From NCBI GenBank assembly GCA_032718475.1, contig JAUCBJ010007736.1:1-45811 (forward strand): 45,811 bases of DNA. The letters run 5' to 3'. The stretch is from Nemertoderma westbladi. Its lineage: Eukaryota > Xenacoelomorpha > Nemertodermatida > Nemertodermatidae. The translations under genes and the position numbers were made by a program. Below are positions 1 to 10,751 of the stretch, in pieces; positions within the stretch are counted from its first letter, which is position 1; every line of letters starts with the position of its first letter. The notes under the pieces were generated by a model, which was not told the DNA's origin, searched no databases, and saw nothing but the letters and a program-made list of their open reading frames with translations.

Positions 1-30
1 ACCGGGCTATAAAATGTTGTACAAATACCG

Positions 31-56
31 GGGGGGGGGGTCATATTGACCCCCCC
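31..56. repeat. G-run/C-run hairpin
   Basis: A run of G is followed by TCA, a TAT loop, TGA and a run of seven C, which gives a 10-bp inverted repeat. The 16-base right half (from TCATATTGA into the C run) recurs at 1514-1529 before a longer C run, so the two copies bracket the satellite region. Homopolymer lengths may be assembly-sensitive. No gene is seen in 1-480; the sequence is AT-rich and non-coding. Confidence 0.6.
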
Positions 57-509
57 TTCTAAAATCTACAAATATTTACGAAAACGTCTGATTTTTTGTT
101 TGTACGTAGGTATCACTTGTCTGGATCCGACCGAAAAAAAAATTTCGAAAAAATGTACTGGGGTGGTTATATTGCGGCACCAAAATTACAAGTAGTGCAC
201 AATTTTCACAAAATTTGAAAGTTACATTTTCGGCTAATTATTTTTCAATACAGGTTTTCTGGGGTGTAAAATACATTGGAAAATATTTAAAAATGATATG
301 ATTACTATAAATGGCTGTTTAGTCCTCTCTGCGTAGGAAAAAAATGAAAAAAACAAGTAACCAGCACTTTTCAGTTAGAACACAAAATTTTTAATTCACT
401 TATACGATGCTATAAATTCACATTTTCAGGTTTTCGAGGGCGCTGATTCTAATGGAATACATTTCTAATATGCCAGATCATTGCTACTTGTATTTTTCGG
501 CGTAATTTG

Positions 510-1330
510 GCAAATTTTGGTGCTAGCACCAAATTTCGTACCCATCACCAAAAAGTACAAGTTTGCGATGTCCAGTACTGTTTTTATTGATTCCATCGGA
601 TTCAGGACCCTCATAAACCCGTATAACGCAAGAAACAAGGTGATACTATCTACTGATCAATTTGCATATTTTCCAAAATTTGGTGCTGGCACAACAATTT
701 TCACCCACCGGCGAAAAATACAAGTTTGAGAACTCTTATGAAATTTTTACTGATTCCATTAAATTCAGAACCATCACAAACCCGTATAACGCAAGAAACA
801 AGGTGACACAATCAATTGATATATTTGATGGTTTTCAAAATTTGGTGCTAGCACCACATTTTGCACCCACATCCGAAAAATACAAGTTTGAGATGTCTAG
901 TTCGATAATTATATATTCCATTTAATTCAGAACGGCCATAAACCTCTAAAACGCAAGAAATAAATTGTCACAAGCAATTTTATCTATTGAATGGATTTTC
1001 AAAATTTCGTGCTAGCACCAAAATTTGCACACAGCACCGAAAAATACAAGTTTGATACTCTTGGTGCAACTCGTATATATTTCATCGAATCCAGAACCCC
1101 AAAAAACCCCAATTGCGTAAAAAACAAGTTTCAAACAATCAATTTACAAAATTGACGTATTTCAAAATTTGGTGCTGGCACCAAAATTTGGCACCCACCG
1201 AAAAAAACAAGTTTGAAATTTCTAAATCAATTTATATGAATTCCATCCAATTTCTAACCCCAAAAAACCGGTGTAAATCAAAAATAGAGATGTTACAATT
1301 CATATTTAATGAAATGTAATTTTCAAAAAA
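510..1330. repeat. Satellite, five tandem units of about 163 bp
   Basis: Five head-to-tail copies start with the near-palindrome GGTGCTAGCACC or a variant at about 519, 682, 844, 1008 and 1171, a period of 162-164 bp. Each unit then has a CACCCA/CACCGAAAAA segment, ACAAGTTTGA, and a segment resembling AACCCGTATAACGCAAGAAAC. Units have diverged by substitutions and small indels. Short open frames inside it are in register with the repeat and look like chance ORFs. Confidence 0.85.
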
Positions 1331-1544
1331 CGTCTCAAAAAAAGTGCCAAAAGTAGGGTTAAAAAATGGTGCTATAACTCGAAAAGTACAAAAAAATTTT
1401 TTGAAAACGGTTTTCACTACTAGGAAGACAATAGATTTTTCGGAAAAGTTATAAAATTTAAGATTCCCAACTGCGTTTGTTTCAGAATTATAATAAAAAA
1501 ACCACGGAAGGTGTCATATTGACCCCCCCCCCCCCCGGGTTTAA

Positions 1545-1559
1545 CCCTTTGAGGACCGC
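1545..1559 (+). repeat. piggyBac terminal inverted repeat, left
   Basis: This is a 15-bp terminal repeat beginning CCCTTTG, directly after TTAA. It pairs with the right end at 4119-4133 with two mismatches. Confidence 0.8.
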
Positions 1560-2383
1560 AAGGGTTCCAGAAGTGCCACATTTGATTCAAGTGAATATTT
1601 GGGGTCAAGACCCATATAAAAACATAAAAACAAAAGGACTTTGAAAAATTTCAATGCCTTCATAGAAATCTGAGCCGGGATCCCGGAGTCCCTATGGTCC
1701 TTAAGGTGAACCTGGGCATTTTTCAATAAAATCAACGAAAAGGTAGAAATTGTTGGAAATTATGATGAACTGGTCAGTCCAAAATAGCTGGCAGTATATG
1801 TGTACACAAAAACGTGCCAAGAAGAAGGTCCAAGGTTTTAGGAATTCCTGGAAATTCTGAAAAACAGCAGAAATTTCTGAAAAAAATTTAAAAAAATTAA
1901 CGATTGCGAAAATAGCTAAAATTATTATTAACTGGAAAGTGGAAATGCAAGCTAGAGTAGGGCCATTATATTATATACCAAAGTAACAACTATTTTTAGT
2001 TAAACTAAATTTAGCACAGGTAGGCCGATAAACAATATAGGCTACTGAGAAAATTACAAAAGAATGAAATTATGAAAATTATTTATAACTGGAAATTCCC
2101 ACTAAGAACTATTATATACAGGTACCGCCGGGTACCAATGTAACAATTATTGCAGATTATAATAGTAGAATCAATCTAGGCCCTATATAGTATAGATCTA
2201 TATAGAAACCTATATAATCAAATTAGGCCTATACAACAGTTAAAGTTTAGACTAATTATGGTACTCTTCGAAGCAATTGCGAGCATTGATTCCGGGATTA
2301 ACGTGTTTGGGGGCCTCCACATAATACAGTAAAACTGTCAGGCTGTTAGCCTAATATATAAGTAACACACGTCATACTGTAAA

Positions 2384-2455
2384 CCAATTGAGGGAAAGGA
2401 GCAGGTTACAGAGGCAGGCTTTTCTAACCAAAACAATAAACGGCCACTTTCTGAC
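2384..2455. repeat. Single copy of the 31.7-kb minisatellite unit inside piggyBac
   Basis: The segment from ATTGAGGGAAAGGAGCAGG to AAACAATAAACGGCCACTTT matches the unit tandemly repeated at 31753-32345. Here it occurs once, next to the transposase 3' end. Confidence 0.8.
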
Positions 2456-2498
2456 TTTACCACAGTACCGTTACAGTACGTGGAGGCCCTGAAACACG

Positions 2499-3175
2499 TT
2501 AGTCCTGCGATTCCAGATACAGAGATACAATGCAAAAATGTACTTGACAGGCTTTACATCTAATATTATCGATCTTCTGCTTAGCACACTGGGCACATCT
2601 GCCTCGCCCATCATCTAGCTGAGGCATGTGGGCATTCAGAGCATAAGAAACAATTGGTGGAAGAATCTTCTTGCGGTAATTGGTGGGAGCTTCCCTAGTA
2701 CGGCTGCAGAAGTTTCCAATAGACACTGTTCGAGATTAAGTTTATAATCTAGCAGTCGGGACTTTTCACTGGTTAGTTGTTCCTGGACTCGGAAGGAATT
2801 AACAACACTGACATCCAATAGATCAAATATTAATCGTAAATAAAACCGGAACCTGGACTTTCGATACAACTCGTAGCTGGCCTTCATCTGATCACAGAGA
2901 TCTACCCCACTCACGACTTGGTTGTAGACTTGGACTGATTTTGGACAATAGTATGGACAGCTTATCAGAAGTCCCAGCTTGGTGTTTGGCGCCTCTTTAC
3001 AACTACAGTTTCTCTAGGGTTGATGAAATTATCCAACATATAAACAGAACGATTATCAACCCACTTGGTGGCGACGAGTGATCCTGAAGCAACGCCAATC
3101 AATATCTCCTCTCTTAATTTCCTTATCATCTTTGAGCATATCAACAGGAAATTGTTTGCGGTTTACTCGACAAGT
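2499..3175 (-). pseudogene. piggyBac transposase C-terminal half, frameshifted
   Basis: Reading the minus strand from about 3175, conceptual translation gives in order: a segment with WVDN and KRRQ, a CPYYCPKSVQVYN stretch, the piggyBac signature GVDLCDQM, the helix FDLLDVSVVNSF, and finally a cysteine-rich tail with paired CxxC motifs (CAQC, CKAC). In active transposases that tail is the zinc-binding C-terminal domain. At least two changes of frame and several stops separate these blocks (for example near 2977 and 2700), and the N-terminal half with the first catalytic aspartates is not recognisable. It lies inside the TTAA-flanked element. It is a pseudogene; the family call is confident from residue order. 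Confidence 0.8.
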
Positions 3176-4118
3176 ACCCACTTGATTACAAGTTAATTTC
3201 AGTTAATTTTTGGACAAGATTAGGACTAGTGAATAATTTATCAGAGCCAGAGGCAATGTAATGTAATGAATACCAGTAGTATAGCCTAGGCTGCTAACCT
3301 ATGTCCTGTATGAATAGAATATCTGAACATAGGCCTATATAACATTAAGTTACTAATAGTTGGGCCAAATTATTACCTACAGCCGGCCCGGCCCTACTTA
3401 GCAGCCCTGGTTAGGCTGTTTAGCTACTACTGTAACAAGTAGCTAATTCAGTAATTGAATTCCGTCGGCAATAGGCCTGACTGCCAGACAGCTGATACAG
3501 TGACCGGTAAAGATGATTGAGAAAACGAACCACCTTAAATGAACGGGTAGGCTAATTTGTAGACAATGAATGTATCTGTAAGGGCCATTAAACGCAGCCA
3601 ATCATCGCCGATACCTTGAAAACACTGTCCGGTGTTCAGACAGGCATGTGCATTGAACAACAAGATGATGCAACCAAGCACATCCTGACTTTGGAGAACA
3701 AGGTACCGATGGCGACAGAAGTCCTGTTATTTCAACTCATTTGATTAAAAAGTTACTTACGGACAGCGGGACTCCCAGATCCCGCAAACGGAAACAGCTG
3801 GCATTTTTTCCCTGTAATATGTATAAAAATTTTGTTTGTTGTTTTGAATAAAGGGAAGGTGTGTCTATTTAATTTCAGTAATTACTGCACTTAATGACTA
3901 ATTGTATCAGAACTACAGTTCTCCAAACATTGTCAAAGTAAAAAAAATATTATTCAAATTTGAGATTATACAAAAACTTAACAAATAATAAAATTTGTGA
4001 AATTTCGCTGGGATGAGTTGCTCTCATCTATAATTAGTCCACTAAAACAAATATTTCGTCCGAAGTGCGAAAATCAACTTCAGGAGCTTAGCTTTTGTGT
4101 TTGGGACTCCGGAGTCCC

Positions 4119-4133
4119 GCAGTCCGCAAAGGG
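4119..4133 (-). repeat. piggyBac terminal inverted repeat, right
   Basis: This reads as CCCTTTGCGGACTGC on the minus strand, directly inside TTAA (4134-4137). It mirrors the left end. Confidence 0.8.
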
Positions 4134-4189
4134 TTAATAGGGTTAATGCAAGTCTGCATCAATCACCTACTTCGCCCTGGGTCTATAGC

Positions 4190-5206
4190 AATAGTGTTAA
4201 CCGAAATTCCGTCCATCTTCAGGATTTTATCTCTGGAAATGGATTGTTTTCGGCTGGAACCCAGTTCAAGAAGCGAACTGGAAAGCTATGGACTCATAGT
4301 GGACCCAGTGGTCACAAGTCCCAGATAGACCATATCCTGTTTCGTAGGAAATACAGGAGCTCAATACAAGACTGTAATGCATTTACACTACGACCCTTCT
4401 CCATTGATCACCGCCTTATTGTGGCCAAGCCAAGATGACTTAGGATTACTCTCAAAATCACTAGAGGGAGCCCAACGGCTCCTCAGCTCATTAGAACATG
4501 CTGCTTCTAGTGTTGGTCTTTTTATTAACTCCAGAAAGACCAAAATTTTGACAGTTAACTTTGAAAGTCCTCAGCAGGTCTCTGATCGCATGAGCATAAG
4601 CTCAAAAGATGGTATGCTTAAGCATGTGGATGACTTCTGTTACCTGGGATCATGGATCCGGAAGTCAGGTGAGGACCTTCGAATACGTAAGGAAAAGGCA
4701 TGGGCAGCCTTGAATAGGCTTTCCAGGATTTGGAAGTCAACGAGAATTAATCGGAAACTAAAGGTCCGATTATTTAGAGCAGCAGTAGTTCCAGTACTCC
4801 TCTATGGGAGTCCATGCTGGGCTCTAACTGCTGAGGACACCAAATCTCTGGATGGCACATTCACAAGAATGCTACGCCGGGTTCATTGTGTCAAGTACAA
4901 TGCACACATCTCCAACCAGACACTATATAACATTGGAGGTGTCTCATTGGTTCCCCCAGCTTGACACTAGAACAAAATCGCCTCCGCTTTGCAGGACATT
5001 GCTTTCGCCGTGAGGACCAGCCAGTGCATAATCTTGTATTTTGGCAGCCTCATGGAGTGAATAAGCATGGTGGACAGCCCATGACTTTCTTGAGACGCAT
5101 CTTAAAGGACACTGGCCTTGAAGATACGGATGATCTAGCAAATGTCATGGGTGATAGGGAGTTGTGGCGGTGCAATTTTGTCGATAAGCCGGCACAGCAT
5201 TCTTAA
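4190..5206 (+). pseudogene. Internally deleted non-LTR retrotransposon (endonuclease tail + RT tail)
   Basis: 4190-4438 encodes the C-terminal end of an AP-type endonuclease (a QIDHIL motif, then SIDHRLIVAKPR). At 4434 the sequence passes directly into the reverse transcriptase active-site region, with DDLGLLSKS in a second frame, and continues through YLGSWI and a KVRLFRAAVVPVLLYG thumb-type segment to 4964. A third frame from 4961 carries RLRFAGHCFRR and a DTDDL/RELWR tail. The central RT fingers and palm are missing, and the three blocks are out of frame with each other. The order of motifs fits an APE-type non-LTR element; the exact clade (RTE-, I- or Jockey-like) is not settled. It starts just after the piggyBac right end. 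Confidence 0.75.
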
Positions 5207-5229
5207 AAATGCAGCTGCAATGCAGCATG

Positions 5230-5428
5230 CCGATCCTAGTAGTAATTAATTGGATAAAATTTTTTTTGTTTTTTTTTATACATTTCAAGGAAATGTAACA
5301 ATTTTTTTAATACAATTAATTTTATATACAATTTTTAGCATACAATTTTTTTGTATTAAATTTTTTGTATACAATTAATTCTATACATTTTTATTGTTTT
5401 TGTATACATTTCAAGGATTTGTAGAGTT
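5230..5428. repeat. AT-rich GTATACAATTTTTTG repeats, left block
   Basis: Degenerate copies of TTGTATACAATTTTT and CATTTCAAGGA occur here. They are the same motifs as at 5906-6560, so the LINE fragment appears to interrupt one repeat field. Confidence 0.55.
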
Positions 5429-5905
5429 AAGCAGCTACGCCTTAACCATGTGCATCAAGTGTATAATGGTAAATGTCCCAATTACCTAAAACAAAAATTC
5501 AACAGAGTACGCGATACTCACTCTTACCTCCGTGTGCAATGTAAAAATAGGTACAATAGTGCTACAGTAAGTTTTTTAGTTTATTAATTATTTACTATTT
5601 ATACTGTAATTACGTTTTTAATAAATTGTTCTGTACATTACATCTTTATCTTTGAGTCGGACATTGTCACGCTCTCGGTAAAGTTGTACATGTACATAGT
5701 GTAATTACGTTTTATATTGGTTTTAGGTTAGCGTAGTGTAATATTGTATTTGTAACCAAGTAACATAATGGACCCCCTTGGAAATAAGCTGCAAAGCTTT
5801 AGGGGTAATCCTATATGTTATGTTGGACAATACCTTTATATCGGTACATTGTTTGGTGTATTTGTTATTGTTTTTACATAATGTATAAATAAATCTATCT
5901 ATCTT
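5429..5905 (+). pseudogene. 3' end of a CR1/L2-type LINE
   Basis: 5429-5586 translates without a stop into the last residues of an RT ORF: QLRLNHVHQVYNGKCPNYL, then a THSYLR segment ending in a stop codon at the 3' end. The layout (LNHV, NGK.PNYL, THSY) is that of the region after the RT thumb in CR1/L2-like elements. Downstream, 5770-5812 has a hairpin-like GGACCCCCTTGGAAATAAGC with a complementary GCTTTAGGGG arm, followed by ATAAATAAATCTATCTATC at about 5884-5902, the form of a LINE 3' tail ending in a short tandem repeat. The 5' part is absent. It sits within AT-rich repeats. Confident as a LINE fragment, less so on the clade. Confidence 0.7.
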
Positions 5906-6560
5906 GTATACAATATTTTGTAAACAATTTTTTGTATACAATTATTTGCATACAAATTTTTGTATACAATTTTTTTAATACAGTTTTTATATTACAATTT
6001 TTTCTATACAATTAATTAATTGTATAAATTGGCGAACTCTGGAAGAGTTGCTCTGCATGGGTTGCATAGAAACCCATGCAGACAATTAATTGTATTTGTT
6101 TTTTTACAATTTTTTTTGTTTTTTTATACATTTCAAGGAAATTTTTTTTTGAACAATTTTTTGTATAAAATTAATTGTATTGTAACTTGTTTTTATATAT
6201 ATTTCAAGGATTTGTATACAATATTTTGTATAAATTTTTTTGCATACAATTTTTTGAATACAATTTTTTGTATACAGTTTTTTGAATACAATTTTTTCTG
6301 TACAATTAATTGTATAAATTGGCGAACTGTGGAAGTATTGCTCTGCATGGGTTGCATACAACCCATGCAGACAATTAATTGTATACTTATTTTTATTTTT
6401 ATATACATTTCAAGGAATTGTATAAAACATTTTGTATACAGTACAATTAATTTGTACACATTTTTTTTTGTTTTTGTAAACATTTCAATGATTTGTATAC
6501 ATGTTTTTGTATACAATTTTTTGTATACAATTAATTGTATAAATTTGCGAATAGTGGAAG
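5906..6560. repeat. AT-rich tandem repeat with long hairpins
   Basis: Three copies start near 6011, 6303 and 6533, each with AATTAATTGTATAAATT and a (T)GGAAG(A/T)(G/A)TTGCT block. The first two then carry a hairpin: CTGCATGGGTT with its complement (about 6053-6080), and CTGCATGGGTTG-CATA-CAACCCATGCAG (about 6343-6371, 12-bp stem, 4-base loop). Spacers are runs of GTATACAATTTTTTG. A non-autonomous element array is possible. No credible coding sequence. Confidence 0.7.
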
Positions 6561-6599
6561 TGTTGCTTTGAATGGGTTGTCCAGCATGTCGCCTTAGTG

Positions 6600-7318
6600 G
6601 AGTGGCCAAATAGAATGATCGGATGAACCAATAGAAAAGTAGCGATGGCAGGATTTCTAATCAAACCACATCTGATATTTTTTTGTGAAATTGCGGAGAT
6701 AAAGTATTGGTATTTATTATTATAGTTATTTATATGGCCTATTTTCCAATAATTTCTTATTTAATTACTTTTCTTCCCTAATTGTTGATATTTTTTCCCA
6801 CTATACAATATAATTGTTTCCCCCAAACTGAAGCGTTACCGGAAGCTGGCTGCTTATCTGTAGTGTTACTTGAACAAGGGAGAGGGAAATATATCCAGCA
6901 ACGAATTGTTCTAGATGCAAATTTACAAACACCTAAATTAGGCAGTAAAACTAATAAATTACCTTTATTTTGTAATGCAGTAGGCGGCCTACAACATAAC
7001 ATAGCACCAATTATGATGCAGAATGTGTTGTACAGTATGTGCGGGATTGTATTACATATTATGTACAGTAGTTGTATACCAGTAACTCATTTTAAATTAT
7101 ATTATTGATCTGCTTCTGTGCTTCAAAACACTTTTCTCTTATAAAAATCGTCATCTTAACTGTACTCGCGCCATGGGGTTTCCATTGAGTTCTTCGTATA
7201 GTATAGTTATTCTCTACAGTGAAGAATTACTCAACCATTATTACCCTGTTGCAAAGTCCACTACAGCATGGCAAATTGGATATGAGATTAAGCAGTTGAT
7301 AGCACAGTAGAGGGTGGT
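6600..7318. other. No gene recognised
   Basis: AT-rich unique-looking sequence. An open frame of about 108 codons at 6782-7108 on the plus strand has no recognisable motif and no coding context, so I do not call it. Confidence 0.5.
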
Positions 7319-7972
7319 CATGGTGAAGATGGCTCTGAAGGGCCATCGCATAATTATATTTTTTTCTTCATAACTGAAAAGTCGTGCGCACGAGATTTAA
7401 GAACTAAAAAGTCGTGCGCACGAGATTTAAGATCTGAAAAGTTGTGCACACGAGATTTAAGAACTGAAAAGTTGTGCGCACGAGATTTAAGAGCTGAAAA
7501 GTCGAGTATGAGATTTTATTTTCAGCTCTTAAATCTCGTGCGCACGACTTTTCAGTTGTTAAATCTCATGCGCACGACTTTTAATCTCTTAAATCTCGTG
7601 CTTACTACTTTTCAGATCTTAAATCTCGTGCACACGACTTTTCAGCTCTTAAAACTCGCACTACATTTCAGTTTTAAACTGAAATCTCGAAATCACGAAT
7701 CGGAATCACGAGATTTTATTTTCAGCTCTTAAATATCGTGCGCACTACTTTTCAGATCTTAAATCTCGTGCACACGACTTTTCAGCACTTAAAACTCGCA
7801 CGACATTTCAGTTTTAAACTGAAATCTCGAAATCACGAATCGGAATCACGAGATTTTATTTTCAGCTCTTAAATCTCGTGCACACGACTTTTCAACTCGT
7901 AAATCTCGTGCACACGATTTTTCGTGAAAAAATATAATCATGCGATGGGCCTTCAGAGCCACCATACATGGT
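7319..7972. mobile_element. Foldback-type element with palindromic minisatellite core
   Basis: Terminal inverted repeats of about 36 bp (left about 7330-7366, beginning TGGCTCTGAAGGGCCATCGC; right about 7926-7961) enclose an array of a 30-32-bp unit built on AAGTCGTGCGCACGAGATTT. About five units run in one orientation (7372-7510) and then about nine run in the opposite orientation (7520-7925). A 130-bp sub-block carrying TTTTAAACTGAAATCTCG is duplicated at about 7640-7733 and 7776-7870. The whole can fold on itself. No transposase is present, so it is a non-autonomous foldback/MITE-like element. Confidence 0.7.
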
Positions 7973-8090
7973 CACGGTAGATTAATATACCAAATTGGTA
8001 GGCAAAATTTATAGGCAAAATTAGTATACCCTGAAACCACTCTCGGCGGCCATGATGAATCGGAACTGTTTCAATGGATCATGTTACAGT

Positions 8091-8125
8091 GGTACCTTAA
8101 GGGTACCAGTACCCCTTAAGGTGCA
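8091..8125. repeat. Short hairpin ACCTTAAGGG...CCCTTAAGGT
   Basis: A 10-bp perfect inverted repeat (8094-8103 with 8113-8122) has a loop that is itself nearly complementary. It stands alone; function unknown. Confidence 0.5.
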
Positions 8126-8765
8126 ATTTTTATTGATGATTAAATCGTTTTGATGGATGAGAATCAGAAGTACAGTACATTTTACCAATTCCATATCATT
8201 TTACCAACTAGTCTCAGGAAGTTCCCAGAGGTTTCCACTGGCCAAGAGCTGGCCAAGAACCCTCAAGAGTGACAGCAGAGGAATATTGAAGGTTTATCAT
8301 TAAATTCAAATCAGGAGTGCCTAACTTTCACAAGATGATTCCTTCTTTTTGATTGGAAATTGTGATTAAATTAATACACAACATTTTTTAACCGCACATT
8401 AGGCCTACTGCCATATAAATATCGTTCCATATTGTTTGTGTGTTTATAAAGCCTTTTACAGATTATCAATTATTCTTTATAATATATTTCAAATCGTTTT
8501 CAGTTCCTGACTAGGCCTATCTATGGTGTAAAGGACGCCATTATCTATCTTATATACATAAACTAATAAGGAGCACGTACCTACGTGGGAAGAAACCTCA
8601 TTAAATAATTTATATTTGAAATTGAAGGGGGATTCAGGAAGCTGAGAAATCAAGTAGTCACGCGGTTAAACTACGGTAAAACTCGGAACAAACAGATCAA
8701 ACCAAGAGTTTATTTCATATCAATGTTTTAATAAATTTTAAATGATAAATGGCTACTGCTACTGA

Positions 8766-8830
8766 TAAATGTTTCGAGCCCAGTAAATAATAACACAGCT
8801 CCTGCCTGTGCTCTTCCGACTGAGCTAAAA
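8766..8830 (-). repeat. tRNA-derived element (SINE head or tRNA pseudogene)
   Basis: The minus strand carries an RNA polymerase III A-box-like TAGCTCAGTCGG (8827-8816) and, about 35 bases further on, a B-box-like GGCTCGAAACA (8780-8770). The order and spacing fit a tRNA. No clean cloverleaf forms around them: the acceptor and anticodon stems are not recognisable. A decayed tRNA-derived SINE head is the likely reading. Confidence 0.5.
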
Positions 8831-8870
8831 TTTTGCACTTCTTTTGTAATATTTAATTACTTACTTAATG

Positions 8871-8952
8871 TAATATTTAATTAAATACTAATTTAGTGAT
8901 ATAAAGTACTATAATATTTAATTAAATACTAATTTAGTGATATAAAGTACTA
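8871..8952. repeat. 41-bp exact tandem duplication
   Basis: Two adjacent identical 41-bp units start TAATATTTAATTAAATACT. They are perfectly conserved and so recent. Confidence 0.9.
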
Positions 8953-9471
8953 TATAATAATGAGAGAAAGCGTTGGTATCTAGTATCCAAACCAACACCC
9001 AACCCAAATATCCCCAGGCCAGTTACCAAAGATAAGAATAAAAATACGCATTAGTCGGAGTCCATTCAAAATTATTTTGGTGTAAAATGGTGTTGAAGTA
9101 AAGAAAAACACAAAGTTGCATTGTTCGAAAGCGCAATTATTACTAGTACTATATCAGTTTTCAATGAAGATGGTCAAACAGAATGGTAGCATTCGGTATC
9201 GTTGTGATGATGAATGTCACGAAGTAAATAATGCCTAAAGCCGCCCAGTGTCCTAATACTTTAGTGTTAATAATCACTAGAAAAAGGAAAACCCAGAATT
9301 CTTCAATAAAATACACATATAAATACGCATAATGTTTAAAGGATTTCACGCATCACTCGGATTAAATAACGAGGTCTTCCTTCTAAAAACAATTGCGTTC
9401 GGCTTGAGTTAATTTGTATGCGATCCACTCTTTTATGTCGGTTAGCGAGTTGACACAGATGTTTATGTATC
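8953..9471. other. No gene recognised
   Basis: Flank of element 1. A 62-codon hydrophobic open frame at 9161-9349 (minus) lacks an ATG start and any recognisable family, so it is not called. Confidence 0.5.
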
Positions 9472-10673
9472 TGTTCGCGCTTTCAGACCTTTGGCAGTTT
9501 AACCCGCCAAATTAAGATGTCTTCTAGATATTAAATCGCTTTTTAGCCTATGACAAGTATTTGATTCACTACACTAGTCGAAACCAATCCGTGCGCGACC
9601 ATTCACCCGCTGGATATTCCCGGGAGATTGGGTTCGACGGTTTAATTTTATTGCTATGTAAGCTTAATGTATTATTCGACTGACAGTATTATATAATCTC
9701 TGACAATATTATTTACCTTCGGGAATATTAACAGTTCCTTTAGGACGTGGCGCTTTATCTATATAAACAGAGTTATGACTTAAACTACTCACAACGATAT
9801 GGCTTAATTATAATTCACATATATGGCGCATTCTTTAGGAATTGCTTCTTTAACAGGCTCGCTCATACGCAATGCTGCACAATACTGCACACTAATCTGC
9901 CAATCTTCACTGATTTTAATCACATATAAAAGGAACACAGACTGACTCATGTAGGGTCTATCAAATAACATTAGATTCACTTCAAACCACTTTAACATAA
10001 GTCACAATCGTTATTGGTAACCTTTCTCTCTTACCTTCGGTATATCAAGAATATTGGGTATCGGGGTTATTTCTCGTTATTCCAATATAATAATTCATCA
10101 ACAAATATAATGAATAACCGACAACAAATAGCAGTATACAATATTGATTGAGCAGGTAATTTTAGCAGTTTCAGCAGTTATTAAAAGCCGTGTGGCAGCA
10201 GTTGCTGTCGCCAGGCAGCCAGTTAAAGGATATATGTCCTTGTAATTAAACCTACTAGTGTTGAGCTAAAAAGCATAAAACATAAAACACTAAAAAGCCG
10301 TTCTTTCGTGGCTTTGAAAAACTCGTGACTACTGCTCTATACGAGGATACCAACTCCCTTATTCCACGAAGCTCCCGTTCAACACAGAGAAAGAGCAGTG
10401 AGATAGGAAATTTTCAGTTCAGTACTCTGTGATAGGTCAAAATCAAGGCTAACTCAAATTCTATTGGGAGATACAACACAAGGCTATGACGCAACCTCCC
10501 TAGGCTTGTTGGCCGATTAAACAGAGCCCAGATGCCTGCGTATAGCAAATCAGCCAATAAGCTGGTAACTTGCACTATTTTTAGTTATAGATCACTTTGA
10601 GAGTATTCTTAGCGACTGGGGGGGAACTGGCCAACAAGGCAAACTAATCAGTTATCCCACAAAAGCTTTTACA
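9472..10673 (-). repeat. Element 1 3' LTR
   Basis: A 1202-bp direct copy of 25693-26911, differing by scattered substitutions and small indels. One visible indel lies near 10218, where the other copy has extra bases. Ends are TGTAAAAGC and GCGAACA on the element strand. A candidate polyadenylation signal AATAAA lies at 9652-9647 on the minus strand. Confidence 0.9.
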
Positions 10674-10683
10674 CCGCTCCCAG
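10674..10683 (-). promoter_or_regulatory. Polypurine tract of element 1
   Basis: On the element strand CTGGGAGCGG abuts the TGT of the 3' LTR, the expected place and composition for the plus-strand DNA primer. Confidence 0.65.
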
Positions 10684-10751
10684 AAAATGGGATTTAAGTC
10701 TATAAAATATACAAAATCACAGTTTCTAAAATATAAAAATACTCTAAACAG

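Larger units (their letters stand above)
1541..4137 (-). mobile_element. piggyBac-family DNA transposon, complete ends, dead transposase
   Basis: The element lies between two TTAA tetranucleotides (1541-1544 and 4134-4137), the duplicated target typical of piggyBac. Terminal inverted repeats CCCTTTGAGGACCGC (1545-1559) and the reverse complement of 4119-4133 match at 13 of 15 positions. A minus-strand transposase remnant lies inside (about 2499-3175). Subterminal copies of a CCCGGAGTCC/GGGACTCC motif occur near both ends. The body is about 2.6 kb, the usual size for the superfamily, but coding capacity is lost. Family assignment from TTAA plus transposase motifs is firm. Confidence 0.85.

Noticed and set aside
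5400-6610. CRISPR-like array of hairpin repeats
   Set aside because: Animal genomic context, variable spacing, AT-rich degenerate repeats and no cas genes.
7442-7732. 96-codon frame with repeated LLNLV/TTFQ words
   Set aside because: A reading of the foldback minisatellite, not a protein-coding gene.
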